The position numbers were made by a program, and so were the translations under genes. 58,637 nucleotides of DNA from Burkholderiaceae bacterium (GTDB lineage: Bacteria > Pseudomonadota > Gammaproteobacteria > Burkholderiales > Burkholderiaceae_C). This document shows, one piece after another, positions 36,996 through 46,667 of this stretch; the stretch's first letter is position 1; each line of letters opens with the position of its first letter. The notes beneath the pieces are model-generated. The model was not told the origin of the DNA. It saw only the letters and a list, made by a program, of their open reading frames with translations, and made no database searches. The stretch spans positions 1 to 58,637 of the forward strand of contig JAURWR010000030.1 of the NCBI GenBank assembly GCA_030654805.1. The letters run 5' to 3'.

Positions 36996-37945
36996 TGTCG
37001 CTTTCCTCACCGTCGTCCCTGTCCGGGGTGCTCAGCGGATCGGTCACCGCGTCGGCGTCGGGCGCCGCATCGTCGGCCATCGACACGCGTGCTCTTGCGG
37101 CATTGCGCAACTCCGCATCGCACGATCCGAAGGCCGCGATCAAGGAGACCGCGAAGCAGTTCGAGACGATGTTCATGCAGCAACTGATGAAGGGCATGCG
37201 CGATGCGCAGGCAGCCATGTCGTCGGGGCTGATGGAGAACTCGGCCACCAAGCTCGGCACCGAGATGCTCGACACCGAATATGCCAAGCAGATGAGCGGC
37301 GCGCCCGGTGGGCTGGCCGACGTGATTGCGCGGCAGCTCGAGCGGCAGATGGTGGGTTCAATGCCGGCCGATGCGGCCGGGGCCGTGCCGCGCGTTGCGC
37401 CGAATTCAGTGCCCGCCGCTGGCGTTCCGCTGTCGTCGCTGGGCCTGAAGTCCGGCGCCCGCCAGGTCGATTTCGTGCAACGGCACACCGACGCGGCACG
37501 TGCCGCCGAGGCGCAGACCGGCATCCCGGCGGGCTACATGGTCGCGCAGGCGGCCCACGAATCCGGTTGGGGCAAGCGCGAAATTCTCAACGCCAACGGG
37601 TCGAGCTCGTTCAACGTGTTCGGCATCAAGGCGGGCGCGAGCTGGAGCGGCCCGGTGGCCGAGGTGACCACCACCGAGTACGTCAACGGCGAGGCTCGCA
37701 AGGTGACGGCGAAATTCCGCTCGTACGACTCGTACGACGCGGCGTTCAGCGACTACGCCCGGCTGATGAAGGAGAGCCCGCGCTACAGCGGCGTGATGGC
37801 TCAGGCCAGCACCGGAACGGTCACCGCAGCGGGCTTTGCGCAGGGCCTGCAAAAGGCCGGCTACGCCACCGATCCGGCCTACGCCGACAAGCTGACCCGC
37901 GTCATCAACACCACGCTGCGCCTGCAGCGGGTGATGACGACTTGA
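36995..37945 (+). CDS. flgJ: Flagellar rod-capping muramidase FlgJ
   Basis: A 316-residue bifunctional protein. The N-terminal rod-scaffold domain (KETAKQFETMFMQQLMKGMRDAQ) caps the growing rod. The C-terminal glucosaminidase domain opens peptidoglycan for it, with catalytic Glu189 in AQAAHESGWGK, then SSFNVFGIKAG and FRSYDSYDAAFSDYARLM. Both domains are complete, unlike the short single-domain forms in some lineages. Confidence 0.96.
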   Translation: MSLSSPSSLSGVLSGSVTASASGAASSAIDTRALAALRNSASHDPKAAIKETAKQFETMFMQQLMKGMRDAQAAMSSGLMENSATKLGTEMLDTEYAKQMSGAPGGLADVIARQLERQMVGSMPADAAGAVPRVAPNSVPAAGVPLSSLGLKSGARQVDFVQRHTDAARAAEAQTGIPAGYMVAQAAHESGWGKREILNANGSSSFNVFGIKAGASWSGPVAEVTTTEYVNGEARKVTAKFRSYDSYDAAFSDYARLMKESPRYSGVMAQASTGTVTAAGFAQGLQKAGYATDPAYADKLTRVINTTLRLQRVMTT

Positions 37946-37977
37946 TGACGACCTGAAGCGACGGAAGGCGAAGCAAC

Positions 37978-40017
37978 ATGGGAACCGGTGCATTGATGTC
38001 CCTGGGCGTGGGGGCCATGGCCGCCAGCTATGCCCAGCTGCAGACCACCAGCAACAACATCGCCAACGTCAACACCAAGGGGTACTCGCGCCAGGAAGCC
38101 CAGCTCGAGACCGCAGGTGGGCAATTCACGGGCGCCGGGTTCTTCGGCAAGGGCGTCAACGTGAAGACGGTGGCGCGTGCGCACGACGAGTTCCTGTCGC
38201 GTGAGGCCGCCCTGTCTCGTTCACTGGCTGCCGCTGACGGTGCGCGCAGCGATCAACTGACGCGGCTCGAGAAAGTGTTCGGCGTCGGCGAGGCCGGGCT
38301 GGGCTATGCCGCCGGCCAGTTGTTCAATTCGTTTGCCGACGTGGCCAGCAAGCCGCAAGACTCTTCGGCGAGGCAGGTGGTTCTGTCGCGAGCCGGCGAG
38401 CTGGCGGCTCGATTCACGACGGCCGCCGAACGAATCGACGATCTGCAGACTGGCGTGACACAAGACCTTCGCTCGTCGGTGGCCAAAGTCAACGACCTGA
38501 CGCAGCAGATCGCCACGCTGAACCAGCGTGTCACCGATGTGCGCGGACTGGGACAAGCCCCGAACGATCTGCTGGACCAGCGCGACCAGCTCGTCAGCGA
38601 TCTCAGTCAGTACGTTCAGGTGACCACGGTCGAAGCCGAGGACGGTTCTTTGTCGGTGTTCATGGGGGGGGGGCAGGCGCTGGTGCTGTCTTCCCACAAC
38701 ACGAAGTTGGCGGCCATGCCCGATCCCTACGACGCGTCGCGTGTCGTGATCGGCATCGAGACCCAGGCCGGCGATCGCCAGCTGCCGACGTCGCTGCTCA
38801 ATGGCGGTTCGATTTCCGGCCTGATTCATTTCCAGGCCGGCGACCTGACCGACGCCCGCAATCTGCTGGGCCAGATGGCGCTGTCGATCGGCTTGCAGGT
38901 CAACCAGCAGCAAAGCCTCGGTCTGGATCTGCTCGGTCAGACCGGCGCCGCGATGTTCCGCTTCGGATCGGCTTCCGGGTTGCCGGTGGTCGCGGCACAA
39001 GCCTCGTCGGCCAACACCGGCACCGGCAGCGTCTCGCTGACGCTGCAGGCACCGGCCACGCTGGATGCAGCCCTGGTCAGCGGCGTGCAGGCGAGCGACT
39101 ACGAGCTGCGCGCCGACGGCCTCGGCGGGTTCCAGATGTACCGACTCAACGGCGGGGCGATCGACCCGCAGTTTCCGGCGGTCGCCGTGGCCAACGGCGA
39201 CGTGGTCGAAGGCTTCAAGATCAGCATCGGCGGCGTGCCGGCGGCGGGTGACCGCTACCTGTTGCGGCCGGCGGGCAACGCGGCGCGCGACATGCGCCTG
39301 GACATGAGCAACCCGAAACTGATCGCCGCAGCCTCACCGCTGAGCGCAACGGCGGGCACGCTCAACCAGGGCACTGCGGCGGTGGCAGCGCTCAGCGCGG
39401 AGAGCACAGCCGCCGGTGCCCATCCCAACCTGCCCGCGACGTTGAAGTTTCAGGTCACCGCGACACCGGGCCAGTACACCTACACGTGGACGGACGGCGC
39501 CGGCACCAGCGCGGCCGCCGCCTGGGTGCCCGGCCAGTCCATCGACTACCCCGGAACCACGCCGACCAACGGCTTCCAGCTGAAGATCACCGGTGTGCCG
39601 GTGGCGGCCGATGCCAGCACCACGCCAGCGGTGGTGAGCGACACCTTCACCATCGCTCCCAACACCTACACGCTGGCCGACAACACCAATGCCAACGCGA
39701 TGCTGTCGCTGCGCGACACGCCGCTGGTCGGAACCATCTGGAACGGCGGCACCCTCCAGCCCGGCAACAGCGTGACCGACGCCTACGCCAGCATCCTCGC
39801 CAACGTCGGCGTGCGCGTGCAGAGCGCCAAGTCTGCGGCCACGCTGTCGGCGTCCGTCGCGGCCGAAGCCGAGCAGAACCGTTCCGGCAAGTCGGGCGTC
39901 AACCTCGACGAAGAGGCTGCGCGACTGATCCAGTACCAGCAGGCCTACCAGGCGGCAGCCAAGATGCTTCAGGTGGCGCAATCGGTGTTCGACACCCTGC
40001 TGCAGAGCGCCCGCTGA
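37978..40017 (+). CDS. flgK: Hook-filament junction protein FlgK (HAP1)
   Basis: A 679-residue junction protein, longer than enterobacterial FlgK (about 550). The extra length is in the variable central domain. N-terminus: MAASYAQLQTTSNNIANVNTKGYSRQEAQLE; also LLDQRDQLVSDLSQYVQVTT and MGGGQALVL. The C-terminal KSGVNLDEEAARLIQYQQAYQAAAKMLQVAQSVFDTLL is diagnostic. A long open frame in another phase across its 3' end (from 39486) is the upstream extension of flgL and not coding. Confidence 0.96.
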   Translation: MGTGALMSLGVGAMAASYAQLQTTSNNIANVNTKGYSRQEAQLETAGGQFTGAGFFGKGVNVKTVARAHDEFLSREAALSRSLAAADGARSDQLTRLEKVFGVGEAGLGYAAGQLFNSFADVASKPQDSSARQVVLSRAGELAARFTTAAERIDDLQTGVTQDLRSSVAKVNDLTQQIATLNQRVTDVRGLGQAPNDLLDQRDQLVSDLSQYVQVTTVEAEDGSLSVFMGGGQALVLSSHNTKLAAMPDPYDASRVVIGIETQAGDRQLPTSLLNGGSISGLIHFQAGDLTDARNLLGQMALSIGLQVNQQQSLGLDLLGQTGAAMFRFGSASGLPVVAAQASSANTGTGSVSLTLQAPATLDAALVSGVQASDYELRADGLGGFQMYRLNGGAIDPQFPAVAVANGDVVEGFKISIGGVPAAGDRYLLRPAGNAARDMRLDMSNPKLIAAASPLSATAGTLNQGTAAVAALSAESTAAGAHPNLPATLKFQVTATPGQYTYTWTDGAGTSAAAAWVPGQSIDYPGTTPTNGFQLKITGVPVAADASTTPAVVSDTFTIAPNTYTLADNTNANAMLSLRDTPLVGTIWNGGTLQPGNSVTDAYASILANVGVRVQSAKSAATLSASVAAEAEQNRSGKSGVNLDEEAARLIQYQQAYQAAAKMLQVAQSVFDTLLQSAR

Positions 40018-40055
40018 CCGCCAGCATTCGTCTGATATTCGACCGAGACCTCGCC

Positions 40056-41294
40056 ATGCGCATCAGCACAGCCAACACCTACGAAGCGGCGATCGACAAC
40101 CTGCAGCGCCGGCAGGTCGAGATGAGCGACCAGCAGACGCGCATGACCAGCGGCAAGCGCGTTCTCAAGGCCAGCGACGACCCGGCCGCCGCATCACGTG
40201 CAGAGCGCGCGCTGGCCACCGAGATGCGCAGCGTGACCTCGCAGCGCAGCGTCGATGCCAGCAAGGCGCTCGCCACCCAGACCGAAAGTGCGCTCGGCGA
40301 TGCCGAGGAATTGCTTCAGCAGGTGCGCGAGGCCCTGGTCGCCTCGGGCAATGCGACGTTCTCCGATGGTGAGCGCAAGATCCAGGCGAACAAGCTGGCG
40401 AGCCTGCGGGAGGCGCTGTTCTCCGTGGCAAACCGGTCCGATGGCGCGGGCAGCTACCTGTTCGGTGGCCAGGGTTCGACCGAGCCTCCGTTCATCGACT
40501 TGCCGGCGCCGACCGGCGTGCAGTTCCGCGGCATCACCGGACAGCTGCTGACCGATGCCGATACCTTGCTTCCGCTGAGCACCGACGGTGCCGACGCGTG
40601 GTTGAACGCTCGCAGCGGCAATGGCGTGTTCGTGACCAGTTCGGCCACCAACAGCGTCACCGGTACGGCGGTGACGGGAGCCTGGTCCAACGCCGGCAGC
40701 GTGACCGACCCGTCATCGCTGTTTCCGGTCGCCGACACCGGCTACCGCATTCACTTCACCAGCGGCACGACCTACGACGTGGAGCGCTTTCCGCTGGCCA
40801 CGCCCGCCGTTGTAACGATCGAAAGCTCGGGCAACGCTTACCAGGACGGCCGAGCGATCCAGTTCCACGGCATGAGCGTCACCGTTTCGGGGTCGCCACT
40901 CAACGGCGACCAGTTCGAGATCCGGCCGTCGACGCCTTCCTTGAGCGTCTTCGGCATGCTCGATGACGCGATCTCCCATCTTCGTTTGACCAACCAGACC
41001 ACGGCCCAGCGCGCCCAGTCGACCGCCGACAGCCTGCGCGACGTCGATGCGGCGATGGGACCGCTGCGCTCGGCACGTTCTGCGGCGGGTGAAGTGTTGA
41101 ACCGCATCGACACCGAATCGGACCGCCTTTCGGCGCAGAAACTGAACGCGCAGACCGATCGGTCGAACGCCGAGGACCTCGACGCGGTGCAGGCGTACTC
41201 GGACTTCACCAACCAGCAGACCGGCTACGATGCTGCGCTGAAGTCATATTCGCTGGTCCAGAAGATGTCGCTGTTCCAGTACCTCAATCCGTGA
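40056..41294 (+). CDS. flgL: Hook-filament junction protein FlgL (HAP3)
   Basis: A 412-residue junction protein. MRISTANTYEAAIDNLQRRQVEMSDQQTRMTSGKRV and the C-terminal DLDAVQAYSDFTNQQTGYDAALKSYSLVQKMSLFQYLNP are the flagellin-like coiled-coil ends of FlgL. SYLFGGQGSTEPPF is a typical central block. ATG at 40056 follows the flgK stop by 38 nt. It is the last flagellar structural gene here. Confidence 0.96.
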   Translation: MRISTANTYEAAIDNLQRRQVEMSDQQTRMTSGKRVLKASDDPAAASRAERALATEMRSVTSQRSVDASKALATQTESALGDAEELLQQVREALVASGNATFSDGERKIQANKLASLREALFSVANRSDGAGSYLFGGQGSTEPPFIDLPAPTGVQFRGITGQLLTDADTLLPLSTDGADAWLNARSGNGVFVTSSATNSVTGTAVTGAWSNAGSVTDPSSLFPVADTGYRIHFTSGTTYDVERFPLATPAVVTIESSGNAYQDGRAIQFHGMSVTVSGSPLNGDQFEIRPSTPSLSVFGMLDDAISHLRLTNQTTAQRAQSTADSLRDVDAAMGPLRSARSAAGEVLNRIDTESDRLSAQKLNAQTDRSNAEDLDAVQAYSDFTNQQTGYDAALKSYSLVQKMSLFQYLNP

Positions 41295-41346
41295 CCGGTG
41301 CCGCAGGTTCTGCGCGGGCCCGGTTCTTCACTGCGTAGGAGTTGTT

Positions 41347-42552
41347 GTGTCGGACGAGATCCTGGGTCAGGTGGCGCTGGGCTATTCGGCCTTCATCGAT
41401 CGCAATCGGGCGGTGACAGCCACCCGCCTGACGGTGTTCCCGTTGAAGCCCGATCTGGTGCTCGACGCCGCGCAACTGCTGGAAGCGGTGGGCTCGGTGT
41501 GGCCGCCCGAAGGCGGACGCGTGTCGCTCAACGTCACCAGCGAGAGCCTGCTGCAAGACCTGCTGCGCTCGTCGCCCTCGCACAACCTGATGGTCGAGGT
41601 GCCGGCGTTCATGGCGGCGGACCCTGCCAACACCGATTCCATCGTCGCGCTGCACGCCCATGGCACGACCCTGATGCTCAAGGGACGCCCGCTGAGGGAT
41701 TTGCCGCGCGAGGTGCTGCCCTGCTTCAAGCAGTCCATCATCGACCTGTCCGACGACCGCCGCATCGCGACCGGTGGGGCCGTATCCGCCGGGGTCACGC
41801 GGAACATTGCGCACGTTCTGGCCGGCATCCATTCGGTGGCAGACATGGAGGGTGCGTTCGAGCGCGGGGCGGTAGCCGTCTTGGGCTGGCCGATCGGCGA
41901 CGAGGTCACCGAGCGGCCCAAGTCCTCTCGCGAGAAATCGACGCCGATTGATCTTCAGACCGTGGTCGAGCTGATGGGTCAGGTCGACCGGGAAGAGCCG
42001 GTGGAAAAGATCGAGAACACGCTCAAGCGGGATCCCTCGCTGGGCTTCAAGGTGCTGCGCTACATCAATTCGCCGGCTTTCGGCCTGTCGGTCGAGATCA
42101 GCTCGTTCAGCCACGCGGTCATGCTGCTCGGCTACCAGCGCCTCAAGCGCTGGCTCGCGCTGCTGCTGGCGACGGCAAGCAAGGAGCCGAACATGAAGGC
42201 GGCGATGTTCGCCTCCGTGCGTCGCGGGCTGCTGATGGAGGAACTGGCGCGCCACGTCGGCGATCAGGAAATGCGCAACGAGTTGTTCATCTGCGGCGTC
42301 TTCTCGCTGCTGGACCGCCTGTTCCAGCAGCCGTTGGCCGAGTTGCTGCGCACGGTGCCCGTGCCGCAACGGGTGCACGAAACCCTGGTCGACGGCACCG
42401 GACCGTATGCGCCGTATTTCCGGTTGGTCCAGGCCATCGAAGCCGAGTCGCTGTACGACTTTCGCGAGTGCGCGGAAGCGCTGATGATGGACGTGCGAGA
42501 AATCAACCGGGCCGAACTGCGTGCGTTGGCGGCGGCTGCCGACCTCGACTGA
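41347..42552 (+). CDS. YuxH-like signalling protein: degenerate EAL plus HDOD
   Basis: A 401-residue cytosolic protein. The N-terminal half is EAL-like (GYSAFIDRNRAVTATRLTVFP) but has no EAL motif or metal ligands, so it should not cleave c-di-GMP. The C-terminal half is an HDOD domain: VEKIENTLKRDPSLGFKVLRYINSPAFGLSVEISSFSHAVMLLGYQRLKRWLALLLATAS. The family includes CdgJ, a flagellar motility regulator in Vibrio. GTG start with TAGGAG upstream. It follows flgL after 52 nt and may be co-transcribed with the flagellar operon. Confidence 0.9.
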   Translation: MSDEILGQVALGYSAFIDRNRAVTATRLTVFPLKPDLVLDAAQLLEAVGSVWPPEGGRVSLNVTSESLLQDLLRSSPSHNLMVEVPAFMAADPANTDSIVALHAHGTTLMLKGRPLRDLPREVLPCFKQSIIDLSDDRRIATGGAVSAGVTRNIAHVLAGIHSVADMEGAFERGAVAVLGWPIGDEVTERPKSSREKSTPIDLQTVVELMGQVDREEPVEKIENTLKRDPSLGFKVLRYINSPAFGLSVEISSFSHAVMLLGYQRLKRWLALLLATASKEPNMKAAMFASVRRGLLMEELARHVGDQEMRNELFICGVFSLLDRLFQQPLAELLRTVPVPQRVHETLVDGTGPYAPYFRLVQAIEAESLYDFRECAEALMMDVREINRAELRALAAAADLD

Positions 42553-42629
42553 TCTGGATCGACGCTTTCTGTTGCGCGGGCCGGTGCGGCGCGCGATAGA
42601 TTCGCCGACATGACGACAGAAACCGCGCC

Positions 42630-45600
42630 GTGGTGACCTCGATGGATGGCAGCGCAAGCCTGCAATCGCTCGAACAGTTCTTCGATCACCTTTCCGACGG
42701 GGTGCTGCTGTTCGACCGTCGTGCGCTCGTGACCTTCGCCAACACCGCTGCGTTGAGGCGCCTGCCCGGTGTCGTCGACACCTCGGTTGCTCAGTGGGAA
42801 GGTGCATTGGGCGCCCCGCTGGTCGAATGGCTGCGGCACGCGATTGCCGCATCTCCCGGCGCGATGCGGGTGCCTGGTCAGGCGGCCGCCCGATCGGCGG
42901 CGGCGGCGCGTCGAACGGCGTCGCAGGCGCCGCCGCCGGCGGTCCTGCTCGACGGGCAAACGGCCGACGCGGCCTGGCAGTCCCTGGGCACCGGGTTGTA
43001 CGCGTTGCGCCTGCACTGGCGCGACAGCCAGGATCCCCGATCTGCCAGCGACGTTGTCGCAGCTGCAGATTCTGTTCGCGACACCAACCCGATCGCCGAC
43101 CGTGCACGGCGATCGGCTGCCGCGCTTCCGCCGACCATCGCCGGCCCGGTGATCGCCGAGCTGATGCAGGTGCTGTGGAACTCGCCATTTCCCGCGATGC
43201 TGCAAGACAGCCGGATGCGCATCGTCGATGTGAACCCGGCGTTCGCGTCCTTCAGCGGCTACGCGCGCGAACAATTGATCGGAAGTGATCCGATCGGCCT
43301 CGAACCTGAGGAGGACCGTGCGAGCAGTCTCGAATTGCGCGAACGCTGGCAGGATCCAGCGCGGCGCGATGCCGAGCCAGCGCTGGTCAGTCGCCGCATC
43401 GTTGCCGCCGACGGCCGCGAGCGCTGGTTTCGCGCCACCGGCAGTTCGCTGACCGATGAGAACGGTCGCATTTTCAAGATGTCGGTGCTGCAAGACAGCA
43501 CGGCCGAACACGTGGCTCGCGAACGCGCCGACCGTTCGGCACGCGAGATCGACGACTGGTTCGACCTCAGCCCGATTGGCATGGTGCTGTTCGACGAGGC
43601 CGGCCTGCTGGTGCGCACCAATCCGGCGTTCGATGCGCTGGCCGGCGTGGTGCCGACGGTGTTGTCCGACGCTTCGCCCGAACTGCGGCAGTTGCTGGGC
43701 TGGACCGATCACGGGCCGTCGCCCGCGCTGGAGCCGTCCGCCAAGCCGGTCGTTGCCCACGGCTGGCTGCCTCTGGCGCAGGGTGGGTTGCGGCGGTTGC
43801 GCTCGATCGTGCGCTGCTACACCACGCCGGGCGGCGCGCGCCGCCACATGGCGATCCTGGAGGATCGCAGCGCCGAGGAAGAGCGCGATCTGGCGCAGAT
43901 GCAGATCGGTGCGCTGATGGACACCGCCGGTGTCGGCCTGGCCACGTTTCAGGAGACTTCGGGGTGGGTGCGGCAACGCCAGGCACCGTCCGCTGCGGAG
44001 CCGGGCGTCGACGAGGCGGCGGTGCCGACATCGGCCGCGCTGCAATCGATCAGCCGCGACATCGTCGCCGACGAGTCGATGGCCGAATACGACGCGCTGC
44101 AGCAGGCCCTGCGCACGGCACAGCGCGCCGAGGTGCGCTACGCGATCCGCCATCCGAAACTGGGCCTGCGCTGGCTGCTGACCCGCGTCGAGCCGGCCAC
44201 GCTGGCCTCGGGCAAGCGCACCACGTCGGTGGTCACGCTCGACATCACCGAACAGCATCAGACCCAGCAGCGCAGCGAGCAGTTGCTGCGCGAGCTCACC
44301 ACCATCCTCGAAAGCACGTCGGCCGGCATCGCCTACATCCGAGGCGACGTGCTGGTGCGCTGCAACCGCCGCTTCGAGGCGATGCTCGGATTGCATTCGG
44401 TCGGGGTCGCCGGCAGCGGCATTCAGGAACTTTTCGGCAGCTCACCGCAGGGCCAGCGCATCGCCAGTGAGACGCTTCAGGCGTTGACCGCCGGGCTCAT
44501 CTTCGAGACCGAGTTCTCGATGGATCCCGGGGCCACCTTGACCGGTGAAGCGACTCACAACGGAAATGCAGCGTCAAATCCGACGCGCTGGTACGCGCTT
44601 TCCGTTCGGCGCACCGGCCCGGTGTCTGATCAGATCGAGGCGATCGCGGTGCTGTCCGACATCACCCGGTTGAAATCGCAACAGGTCGAACTGGAGCAGC
44701 TCGCGCGCGACCGCGAATTGATGTTCAGCCTGTCGGAGGTCGGCATCGCTTTCCTGCGCGACGGCGTGCTGCAGCGTGTCAACGACGCGCTGGCCCAGCT
44801 GGCTGGCTATCCGGCCGCCGAACTGCAGGGGCTGGCGTTGAGCTCGCTGTTTGCTGACGCCGACGAGCACGAACGCCTGACCGTGCAGGAGCAGAACGCG
44901 CTGCGCCAGCATGGCCGGTGGATCGGCGAGCGACAGCTTCATCAGCGCGACGGTCGGGTGGTGTGGGTGCAGGTCAGCACACGGCTGGTCGGCGACGACC
45001 CGTCGGGCGGTGTGATCGCGTCGTTCGTCAACGTCGATGCGCGGCACCGTGCCGAACACGCCGTGGCCTTGCAGGCCAACCGCACGCGCGCCATTCTGGA
45101 TTCGGTGCTCGTCGGCATCGTGACAGTCGGCCCACGCGGCATCGAGTGGATGAACCGCTCGGCCCGACGGATGTTCGGTGCCGATCTGGGCGACTTCATC
45201 GACCAGCCGATCAGCACGGTGGCGACACCCGAACCCGATCACCCGTTCCGGCGCACGCAGTACCTCGAGGACCTGATCGAAGGCGAGGCCGAGACCTTCG
45301 AGTGTCGCGTCAAGGCGCGCGACGGGCGCGAGTTCTGGGTCGTCGGCAACGCCGTCGTCACCGGCCGCGAGTCGCGCGGGCGCCAACTCACCTACGCCTT
45401 GCTCGACATCGAGCAGCGCCGCCAAGCCGAGGCGCGCATCGAGGAGGCTCAGGCCTCGCTGCAACGCATCATCGAGGCCGCGCCGATGGCAATCACCGTG
45501 CGCGACGCGCGCACGCTGCGCATCCTTCAGGCCAACGTGGTTGCCGCGCGGAGCATGGATCTGACGCCCGCGCAGATTGTCGGGCGCAGCCCCGAGGAAA

Positions 45601-46511
45601 TGTTCACTCCCGAGGAGGCCGCTCAGCGACGCCTCGACATGGAGAGTGCGCTGCGCGCGAGTGCGGTCACGCAGCGCGAGTACCGGATGACGGAGCAGGG
45701 CGAGGCACGGGTGTGGGACGCGCGCTACCTGCCGCTGGCTGCGCCGGGGCAGGCGCCGGACCAGTTGCTGATGGTCGCCACCGACGTGACCGAGCAGCGT
45801 GCGGCCGAGCAGGCCAAGTTCGATGCCGCCATCGCGCAGCGCGAAATGCTGGTCAAGGAAGTGCATCACCGCATCAAGAACAACCTGCAGGGCGTCGCCG
45901 GACTGCTGCAGCAGATCGGAACCCGCAAGCCCGAGATGGCGGCGGCGATGTCCGAGGTGGTCGGGCAGGTGCAGGCGATAGCCCAGGTCTACGGGTTGCA
46001 GGTCGGTGCGGGCGGACCGTTGCATGTCACGGGCGTTGTCGAGGCCATTGCCGGTTCGGTGCAGCGCACGTTCGGGCACCCGATCCGCTTTTCGGTGCAG
46101 GGGGAAGGCGCGGAATTGTGGGTGCTGCCCGAGGCGGAGTCGATTCCAATCGCCCTGACCCTCAACGAGTTGCTGACGAACGCGGTCAAGCACAGCCTGA
46201 TGCAGCATCGCGAAGCGCAAACCGCTGGCGACACCCTGGTGCCGGCAGTCGATTGCACGCTGATCTGCGACGACAGCAGCGTGCGCATCGTGATTCGCAA
46301 CCGCGCGCGCCTTCCCGACGGATTTAATCTGGCGCGCGTGCCAGGCGGTGTGTCGGGTCTCGGTCTGGTGCGCGCACTGCTGCCCAGGCGCTGCGCGAAG
46401 CTGACCATCGAGCCGGACCCAGATCAAGAACACGTCGTGGCCACTGTCTCGATCGGCGCTCCCGGGGTGGTGTTCACCGGACGCCGGACATCAGACGCGC
46501 CGATTCACTGA
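42630..46511 (+). CDS. Cytosolic multi-PAS sensor histidine kinase (HisKA_2 type)
   Basis: A 1293-residue kinase with no signal peptide or membrane segment. I count about eight PAS-like modules between residues 15 and 1060, for example FFDHLSDGVLLFDRRALVTFAN, FSLSEVGIAFLRDGVLQRVNDALAQLAGY and IIEAAPMAITVRDARTLRILQAN. The phosphorylation motif KEVHHRIKNNLQG (His at about 1080) is HisKA_2, followed by an ATPase domain (LTLNELLTNAVKHS, GGVSGLGLVRALL). Kinases of this class often pair with ANTAR response regulators, as with PdtaS-PdtaR; such a gene is next. GTG at 42630; ATG at 42642 is possible. Confidence 0.93.
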   Translation: MVTSMDGSASLQSLEQFFDHLSDGVLLFDRRALVTFANTAALRRLPGVVDTSVAQWEGALGAPLVEWLRHAIAASPGAMRVPGQAAARSAAAARRTASQAPPPAVLLDGQTADAAWQSLGTGLYALRLHWRDSQDPRSASDVVAAADSVRDTNPIADRARRSAAALPPTIAGPVIAELMQVLWNSPFPAMLQDSRMRIVDVNPAFASFSGYAREQLIGSDPIGLEPEEDRASSLELRERWQDPARRDAEPALVSRRIVAADGRERWFRATGSSLTDENGRIFKMSVLQDSTAEHVARERADRSAREIDDWFDLSPIGMVLFDEAGLLVRTNPAFDALAGVVPTVLSDASPELRQLLGWTDHGPSPALEPSAKPVVAHGWLPLAQGGLRRLRSIVRCYTTPGGARRHMAILEDRSAEEERDLAQMQIGALMDTAGVGLATFQETSGWVRQRQAPSAAEPGVDEAAVPTSAALQSISRDIVADESMAEYDALQQALRTAQRAEVRYAIRHPKLGLRWLLTRVEPATLASGKRTTSVVTLDITEQHQTQQRSEQLLRELTTILESTSAGIAYIRGDVLVRCNRRFEAMLGLHSVGVAGSGIQELFGSSPQGQRIASETLQALTAGLIFETEFSMDPGATLTGEATHNGNAASNPTRWYALSVRRTGPVSDQIEAIAVLSDITRLKSQQVELEQLARDRELMFSLSEVGIAFLRDGVLQRVNDALAQLAGYPAAELQGLALSSLFADADEHERLTVQEQNALRQHGRWIGERQLHQRDGRVVWVQVSTRLVGDDPSGGVIASFVNVDARHRAEHAVALQANRTRAILDSVLVGIVTVGPRGIEWMNRSARRMFGADLGDFIDQPISTVATPEPDHPFRRTQYLEDLIEGEAETFECRVKARDGREFWVVGNAVVTGRESRGRQLTYALLDIEQRRQAEARIEEAQASLQRIIEAAPMAITVRDARTLRILQANVVAARSMDLTPAQIVGRSPEEMFTPEEAAQRRLDMESALRASAVTQREYRMTEQGEARVWDARYLPLAAPGQAPDQLLMVATDVTEQRAAEQAKFDAAIAQREMLVKEVHHRIKNNLQGVAGLLQQIGTRKPEMAAAMSEVVGQVQAIAQVYGLQVGAGGPLHVTGVVEAIAGSVQRTFGHPIRFSVQGEGAELWVLPEAESIPIALTLNELLTNAVKHSLMQHREAQTAGDTLVPAVDCTLICDDSSVRIVIRNRARLPDGFNLARVPGGVSGLGLVRALLPRRCAKLTIEPDPDQEHVVATVSIGAPGVVFTGRRTSDAPIH

Positions 46512-46542
46512 CCTATTCGTTGGGATTTCGAGAGGTCTTGCC

Positions 46543-46569
46543 GGCGGTTTCGCTGTTCATGAGACCGCC
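46543..46569 (+). terminator. Hairpin between the kinase and ANTAR regulator genes
   Basis: GGCGGTTTC (46543-46551) pairs with GAGACCGCC (46561-46569), 9 bp with one G-T pair, loop 9 nt, followed by TTTC. GGTCT at 46534-46538 could instead pair with AGACC at 46562-46566, an alternative fold that would disrupt it. It may be a terminator or attenuator. Confidence 0.5.
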
Positions 46570-46667
46570 TTTCGGACAGAATCCGAGGCACCAGCCAAAG
46601 CGTCGCGTGCAGCGTCGGCTTCGTCGAACAGATTTCCAGAATCAACCCGGTCAGCAGGAGTACGCAG

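Noticed and set aside
42264-44396. A 710-residue minus-strand frame opposite the multi-PAS kinase
   Set aside because: Antisense shadow without recognisable domains; the plus-strand kinase has clear PAS and HisKA_2 motifs.
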